From NCBI GenBank assembly GCA_027604685.1, contig JADHYX010000039.1:1-53382 (forward strand): DNA of 53,382 nt, written 5' to 3'. Of the stretch, positions 47,436 to 53,382 are shown piece by piece (position 1 is the first letter of the stretch; each line of letters starts with the position of its first letter). This stretch comes from Lobulomyces angularis. Its lineage: Eukaryota; Chytridiomycota; Chytridiomycetes; Lobulomycetales; Lobulomycetaceae. The position numbers and the translations under genes were made by a program. Below the pieces are notes generated by a model. That model was not told where the DNA came from and made no database searches. It worked only from the letters and a program-made list of their open reading frames with translations.

Positions 47436-50333
47436 ATGTCAACAATTCTAATTGATAATTATGGTATAAAAAAATAACGAAATAAAAGATTAAATACAAA
47501 TAATTTTTTTTAATCTTTGAACTTACAGACAGTTTTACTTGGAATGTATATCAGTATCTTAGTGATTTGGGAGCAAAAGTCGAAGTTTTTAGAAATGACA
47601 AAATAACATTAGAAGAATTGATAAAGTTAAATCCTAGAAATTTAGTAATTAGTCCAGGGTAATCATTTTTTTACCAATATTTAAAAGAATGCATTTTTAA
47701 AATGACAAAAAACTATTTATTTTCAACAATACTTACAAAAAATTTATTTTTATTTGATTTAGTCCCGGGCGACCGATTGATGCTGGAGTTAGCATGAAAG
47801 CAATTGAACACTTTGGTGGCAAAATTCCTATACTTGGAGTTTGTTTGGGAGAACAATGTATGTATGAAGTTTATGGTGGTACTGTTACCTATGCTGGTGA
47901 AATAGTGCATGGAAAAACAAGTGGAGTGCAACATGGTATTGAATTTTTTTTTTTTGTAAAATTTTTTTATTTATTTTACAATTACCAGACGAAAAGGGTT
48001 TATATGAAAACATTCCTCAAGACATTCAGGTTACAAGATATCACTCTTTGGCTGGTGACTATGGTACTTTACCTAATGAATTAGAAGTCACAAGTTGGTG
48101 TGGTAAAAAAATGGTCAATGTAATTAATTTTAACTTGTTGTAGATCGTCAAGAAGGAGAAACAGGCTATGGCAAAGGAGTAGTGATGGGTGTACGACATA
48201 AAAAATTCGTTATGGAAGGAGTTCAGTACCATCCGGTAATTAACTTATTACCACTTTAAAAAAAAGCTTAAATTTTAAATTGAATATTTTATAGGAAGGT
48301 ATTGCCAGTGAATTTGGCCGTAAAATGTTTGCCAATTTTTTAACTTGGGAAGGTATTATTTTATCAATAATTTAACTATTTTGTAAATTTTATTATATTT
48401 TTAGGTGGATTATGGAAAGACCTAAAAATTAACAAGTCTCATGTTAAGTGGGAAAGAGTCGGACAAGGATCTGGGGCAGATAATGGAAACTCAGATGAAG
48501 AAGATATATTGAAAAGTTTTGGTCAAGGTTTAAACTTGAAAAAAGTGAGTAAAATGAATTCCATTGATAGAGCACCAAAAGAATTATCTATATTAGAAAA
48601 GATATACAAGCAAAGATTAATTGATGTTAAGAATCTAAAAAGTGAACCTGGCTTTTCCTTTGAAGCATTAAAAAAAAGCTACGCGCTAAATTTAGCTCCG
48701 AAACAAATTGACTTCTTAAAGAGGTTAAATGTTGAAAAGTCTAACGTGGCTATTTGTGCCGAAATAAAAAGAGCGTCTCCCTCGTAATACTTAAGTTTAG
48801 AAAGCATCTTTTTATTTATTTTATATGCAGTAAAGGTGACATAGACTTAGGTGCTCATGCTCCATCAAATGCATTGACATATGCTTATGGCGGGGCCGCT
48901 GTAATTTCTGTGCTTACAGAACCAACTTGGTTTAAAGGTATTTCTTTTTAACTTCATTTCAAGTATATATCTAAATTTTTAATGTAGGTAGCATTGATGA
49001 TATGAGATCTGTCCGCTTAGCCTTAGAAAATGTGCCCAATCGTCCTGCTGTTTTGCGAAAGGACTTTATCATCGATGCATACCAAATTTTGGAAGCGAGG
49101 TTAAATGGAGCAGACACAATTTTGCTAATCGTTGCAATATTAAGCGAACCGCAATTAAAACAACTAATGTCATACTCAAGAATGTTAGGGATGGAGCCTC
49201 TCGTTGAAGTAGCTACCAAGGAAGAAATGAAGATAGCGCTTGCGTGCAAAGCAAAAGTAATCGGCGTAAATAATAGAGATTTGCATACATTTAATGTGGA
49301 TATGAATAGGACTAGTAACTTAGGCTCTCTTATAAGTGCTGAAGATGATGTCACTTTAATTGCTCTAAGCGGTATAAGTCAGCGATCTGATGTAGAAAAA
49401 TACATTGCTGCAGGTGCAAAAGCAGTACTAGTCGGAGAGTCTTTGATGAAATCTTCAGATAAAGAAAATTTTATAAAATACTTGCTGGGAATAGAAAGCT
49501 TAAATCAGGAAAATATACAAAATAAAAATGCTTGTGTTAAAGTTTGTGGTATTACCAATGCATCTGATGCTATTGAAATTGCCCAACTTGGAGTTGATTT
49601 TTTGGGATTAATATTTGCTCCTTCAGCAAGAAATGTGAGTTTTGAAAAAGCAAAAGATATTATCGACGCAGTAAAACTGAAATTTTCTAATGAAGTGGAA
49701 CCTAAAAATCTTTTATATAATTTTATTAATGAAAGTCATAAAAGCGAAAACAACTTTGATTTAAACGTTAGAAAGCTAAGTGCATTAAAAAAAAAATATA
49801 CTCGTCCGCTGTTTGTTGGCGTTTTTAGTAACCACACTTTACAAGAAATTAATGAAGCTGTTATAAATCTTGGTTTGGATCTTGTACAATTGCATGGTAA
49901 CCTTCAAGAGGAACTTCAGTACAGTGAACTAATAAAATGTCCTGTGATCAAGACGTTTCATGTCATGTCAGGGGACGATAATAAAGAAGTGTTAAAACAC
50001 GAAATAGAGTATTCGTTTGGTAAGATAAGTTTTGGTCTATTAGATACAGTAAGTGATGAATTATTATTTTTAAAAATTAATGTAAATTAGGGCATTCATG
50101 GAAAATTGCAACAAGGGGGATCTGGAATATCGTTTGATTGGAATTTAGCCGCAGAGATACAAGTTCCTTGTATTCTCGCTGGTGGCTTAACTAGCGAAAA
50201 TGTTAAGGAAGCTATACAGCTTGCAAATCCTTGGTGTGTTGACGTTTGTGGTGGTGTAGAAATGAATGGTGTAAAAGGAAAAAAAGATATCAACAAAATT
50301 AAAGATTTTATTAACACAGTAAAATCTACTTGA
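47436..50333 (+). CDS. TRP3: Trifunctional TRP3: anthranilate synthase glutaminase + IGP synthase + PRA isomerase
   Basis: One protein with three tryptophan-pathway activities. First exon 47436-47463 (MSTILIDNY), then [20 protein letters not shown]. Glutaminase: [15 protein letters not shown], nucleophile Cys in [23 protein letters not shown], and His/Glu in [17 protein letters not shown] synthase (about 48750-49470): [63 protein letters not shown] and [23 protein letters not shown] isomerase (about 49530-50333): [60 protein letters not shown] (across an intron at about 50049-50090) and [16 protein letters not shown]. The G-C-F order is typical of fungi. About 40 residues of Asn/Lys-rich sequence enlarge the isomerase domain before RPLFVGVF. 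Confidence 0.96.
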
Positions 50334-50645
50334 TTAGTTAAGTTTCATCGAATACAATTTTTTTTTTAAGTATTTTAGATTTATATTATAAACAAATTTT
50401 TTTTCATTTTTATTTTATTTGCATCTGATAATTTTTTTTTTTATTTATTAAATATATCTGTTTACATAATAAAATCTTGAAATAAATTTTTTTTTTTGAT
50501 GTTTTGTAAAATGAAATATTTTGAAATTTTAATGCTTTATTTTTTTTTTAAAAAAAAAATATATATATATTTATATGTGTAAGCTAAAATGTTCTATTAA
50601 AAAAAAAATAATAAAAAAAAAAAAAACAAGCAGTTGATTGCATTC
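50334..50645. other. Convergent 3' flanks, AT-rich
   Basis: T-rich and A-rich tracts with a short (TA)n at about 50561-50570; 3' UTRs of TRP3 and the opposing gene. Nothing else seen. Confidence 0.4.
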
Positions 50646-51222
50646 CTATTTACTCTTTTCATCGACTTCAGTTTCTTCAACCTTGGAGTAGTTACAAGAT
50701 TTACCTTTGGAAAGAGTTTTATTTTTATAATTTAAAAATCTTTCATATAAATTAAAAAAAGATTTTTTTTCCTTTTTTATCTTAAAAAAGAGGAAAAAAA
50801 AACAAAAAGAAATAAAAAATAAACTAAAAAATAAAAAAAAATGTGAAGCATTTTTTAAATTTGGATTCTTTTTACTGTTATCCAACGTCAAGTTGTTTAA
50901 ATTCATACTCAAATTTTTTTTAAAGTTTTCAAACTTTTCACTTAACAAATCTTTAAAGTTTTGTTTTTTTGTGTTTTTTTTTATGCTATTGTTGTAACTT
51001 TTTTTAGGTTTTTTTTCTCCTTTTTTTCCTTCTTTCTTTTTTGTACTGATTGATTTACCTTTAGTTGACTTTGAATAACTTCTTTTTACTAAAAAAAAAT
51101 AAAATAAAATAAAAAATAAAATAATTAAAACAAATTTCTTTACCAACTTGTGTCCATCGAAGTGAATTCAGGTCATAAATCAAATCAAATTTTGCATCGG
51201 CTGAAACTGGATTAATTCTCAT
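50646..51222 (-). CDS. Unrecognised Lys-rich protein with a possible C-proximal membrane segment
   Basis: Exons 51144-51222 and 50646-51088 join to 173 residues. The start is MRINPVSADAKFDLIYDLNS followed by LRWTQV, which looks like a folded N-terminal strand-helix. Then comes a Lys/Ser-rich stretch (STKGKSISTKKKEGKKGEK). A Phe-rich hydrophobic run of about 20 residues (HFFLFFSLFFISFCFFFLFF) could be a membrane span or AT-driven low complexity. The tail ends EETEVDEKSK. If the 55-nt intron is ignored, a false signal-peptide-like start (MVKKFVLIILFF) appears. No family recognised. Confidence 0.5.
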
Positions 51223-52024
51223 TTTTATAATTGTTTTAATTCAACTAAAAATAATAAAATATTTAAAAATATTACTTTTTTATTTTTTATTTTTGGGTGT
51301 TTTTTCCTTTTTAGAAGTCCGAAAGGGAATATAAAACGTTCCTGTTTTATATTGTTTTATAGTAACTAAATTGCAAATCAATTTTTTTTTTTTTTTTTAT
51401 ATTAATATATTCTATACATTTCATTTTTTTTCATTTTCCTTAATTTTTTTATATATAAATACATATTAAAAAAATTTATGTTTTAAACTATTCTAACAAA
51501 AAACTTACACTAAACTTACTTTTGTCCTACAAGTCTACATAAATAAATATTAGCAAATAAAACTCGATATCTAATAAAGTAATAAAAATAAGAAAAAAAA
51601 ATGGTTAATATAAAAATTTTTTTTTTTCTTAACAAGAAAAAAAAAATAAATAAATATATAAACATAAACCTACCTCATTGAAAAAAAAAAAGAAGAATAG
51701 ATTATAAAAATAAATAAATAATTAAAAAAGAGACCGATAAAAAAAAAAAAAAAAAAAATTTATTTTACTTTTTATTTTTTTTTTTGTTTATAGTGAAGAG
51801 AATATGATATATTCATTGGTTTAAAAAAAAGGGTTGATTTGTGAAAAAAAAAAGGTTTGGTGTTCCTATATTGTGGTAAAAAACTTGACAGGTTAATTAT
51901 TGGTTTTTCGTTCAAAAAGGGATAAAATTGACATATGTGGTAGATTCATCCATAAGAATGGAATTTGCAGTTGCTTCATCTTTTTAAGTCATCTTTTTAA
52001 CCTGTAAACTGGATATCTAATAAA
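51223..52024. other. Intergenic, AT-rich; no gene seen
   Basis: Homopolymer-rich sequence upstream of the Lys-rich gene; no ORF or RNA gene that I can support. Confidence 0.4.
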
Positions 52025-52186
52025 ATGAAAAATCCTTTTTATTGCAGGTATTGTAAGGGAAAATTTCATTTTGAACATCGATGTAAAAAAGAAAGGAATT
52101 TAAGGTATCAAAGGAAGGAAAACCAGATCTCTATTTACCGCGTATTGTGGTTGATAAATGGTATTATTACTGAAGGTTTTTGGTAA
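52025..52186 (+). CDS. 53-residue ORF with a CCHC zinc knuckle, possibly a retroelement Gag relic
   Basis: ATG-initiated frame reading MKNPFYCRYCKGKFHFEHRC, then KKERNLRYQRKEN. The Cys/His spacing is exactly C-x2-C-x4-H-x4-C, as in nucleocapsid and RNA-binding knuckles, followed by basic residues. The usual Gly before His is replaced by Phe. The ORF then drifts into unremarkable sequence and stops. No reverse transcriptase or repeat ends are nearby. It could be a fragment of a retrotransposon gag, an exon of an unseen gene, or chance. Confidence 0.3.
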   Translation: MKNPFYCRYCKGKFHFEHRCKKERNLRYQRKENQISIYRVLWLINGIITEGFW

Positions 52187-52292
52187 CAAATATTATATTT
52201 TCATTTTTGTATTATTATTTTGAAAACAGTAGGAAAACTAGGAAAGGAGGAACATAAAAAAAGTATTCATAAAATTTTTTTTTTTTTTTCGA

Positions 52293-53138
52293 TTATAAAG
52301 GAGATATTGAACGTCTTGGTCTACGCGTAGGTGATTGAGAACTGCTATGGCTTCTTCGATGAAGGGAAGGTGATCTACTAGTTCTTCTGGGGGAAATATC
52401 CTTTTCGTTAACTGTATCGTTATTTCTATAGTCGTCCCTCATTCTTTCAACTGATCTTGATCTTCAGATAATTGAAACTAGAATCAAGCAAAAAAAAAGT
52501 AATTAATTTTACCTGGAGTTTCTACCATTTTCTTTTCCTGTAGGACTGTGATTGCCATTAAACTGACTTCTTTCGGGACTCCTATCTCTTGAATATCGTT
52601 TTGGACTTTCGTCTCTTCTGTCTCTTGGACTTCTCCGGTCATCAACAGACCCTCTTCTATACTGCACAGGTGGTGCATTACCGCCTTCAAATCTCCAAGA
52701 TCTTTGTGGTGAATTTTTTGCCCACTACAGAAATTTAGAAAACATTACAGGAAAAATAAATAAAAAACCTGAATAATAATGTTATATCCATCGATTCTTC
52801 TATTCTGCATTTCGAAATAAGCATCTTCCGCGTCTCGAGGATCTTCATATTCAACAAATGCATAACTAGCGAATAAAAAAAAAATTTTTGTTAAAAAAAA
52901 AAATTATTATAATAAAAATCATTTTACGGTTTGGATGAGCTATAATGATTACGAGGTGCTGGTATATCACATCTTACCAACCTTCCATATCTACATAAAA
53001 AAAAGAAATGTTGAAAATTGTAAAAAAATTAATGGTAACAAATTACCTTTCAAATTCATAGGCCAAATCTCTTGCCCTTGTGCGTGCTGATATTCCTGCA
53101 ATAAATAATGTTGATTTTCTACTATCCCTTCTTGACAT
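52293..53138 (-). CDS. SR-type splicing factor: RRM plus Arg/Ser tail
   Basis: Nuclear pre-mRNA splicing factor of the SR family. The start MSRRDSRKSTLFIAGISART carries RNP2 (LFIAGI). After introns it continues DLAYEFERYGRLVRCDIPAP and SSSKPYAFVEYEDPRDAEDA with RNP1 (YAFVEYED), then NRRIDGYNIIIQWAKNSPQR. The C-terminal half is an RS-like domain (RRGSVDDRRSPRDRRDESPK, RSRSVERMRDDYR, SRSPSLHRRSHSSSQSPTRR) ending RRSISPL. About five to six exons, roughly 190-200 residues. Short introns interrupt the RRM itself. Which SRSF subtype it matches cannot be told by eye. Confidence 0.85.
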
Positions 53139-53382
53139 CCTGAAGTACTGAACCAGAAGTTATTTTTTTAAGTATTCTTTAATTAAAAAAAAACAAAATT
53201 AATTAAGCTTTGATAAAAATTTTTGAGAATGAAAAACGAAAAAAAAAAAAAAATTTAATATCCAAAAAAATTAAAGAAAAAAAACATACATATTAAAGAA
53301 AACAATTTTTATTTTTTTTTTTTTATTTTTTCTTGAATTTTTTTTTTTAGACATCAAATTTTTAAAAAATTAGAATAGTGCC

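Overview
This window looks like a contig of a very AT-rich, intron-rich opisthokont nucleus, most likely an early-diverging (zoosporic, chytrid-like) fungus. Four things point there. EF-1alpha carries the opisthokont insertion ([13 protein letters not shown]). Tryptophan synthesis uses a fungal-type trifunctional TRP3 (glutaminase + IGPS + PRAI). There is a fungal NoxR/p67phox-like protein. Alongside these sit genes that yeasts lack: class I aldolase, mitochondrial medium-chain acyl-CoA dehydrogenase, neutral ceramidase, OST-alpha/TMEM184. Introns are GT-AG, AT-rich and mostly 42-85 nt. Some are an exact multiple of three with no stop, so naive ORFs read through them. The placement within fungi is inference.

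Layout. Positions 1-2700 hold decayed DNA: a broken RuvC-type (Fanzor/TnpB-like) remnant and a casein kinase I pseudogene that keeps its introns but has several stops. 2884-7233 (-) is a Drs2/ATP8A-type P4-ATPase flippase. 8148-10877 (+) is a neutral ceramidase, divergent from the flippase. 11007-12779 (+) is MCAD, built from many tiny exons. 12919-14398 (-) is NoxR. 15431-16564 (+) is a two-finger C2H2 protein. 17154-19703 (-) is an OST-alpha/TMEM184 membrane protein with an N-terminal extension. 20770-22273 (+) is class I fructose-bisphosphate aldolase. 22852-24735 and 24982-25221 (+) are unrecognised proteins.

The centrepiece is 25675-40058 (-), one gene of about 4,600 codons in about ten exons. 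It encodes a short cytosolic N-terminus, a signal-anchor, an EGF-like knot, a GT4-like region, a GT2 glycosyltransferase and about 900 residues of Ser/Thr-rich repeats. These are followed by two tandem copies of a Cys-rich/TIG/REJ-like adhesion module, a second membrane span and a tail with a PPSY motif. A glycosyltransferase continuous with a receptor-like adhesin is the best candidate here for something undescribed. A 49-base N gap lies inside its 69-nt repeat and breaks the frame artificially.

Right part: EF-1alpha (40833-42350, -), the hinge subunit of complex III (43863-44225, +), and the two anthranilate synthase partners TRP2 (44819-46711, -) and TRP3 (47436-50333, +), divergent from one 0.7 kb intergenic region. 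Then come a small Lys-rich protein with a possible C-proximal membrane segment (50646-51222, -), a tiny ORF with a CCHC knuckle (52025-52186, +), and an SR-type splicing factor (52293-53138, -). TRP2 and TRP3 clearly work together: anthranilate synthase needs both. The flippase and ceramidase both act on membrane lipids, but nothing in the sequence links their regulation beyond sharing an upstream region. All coordinates come from reading by eye; exon edges may be off by a base or so.
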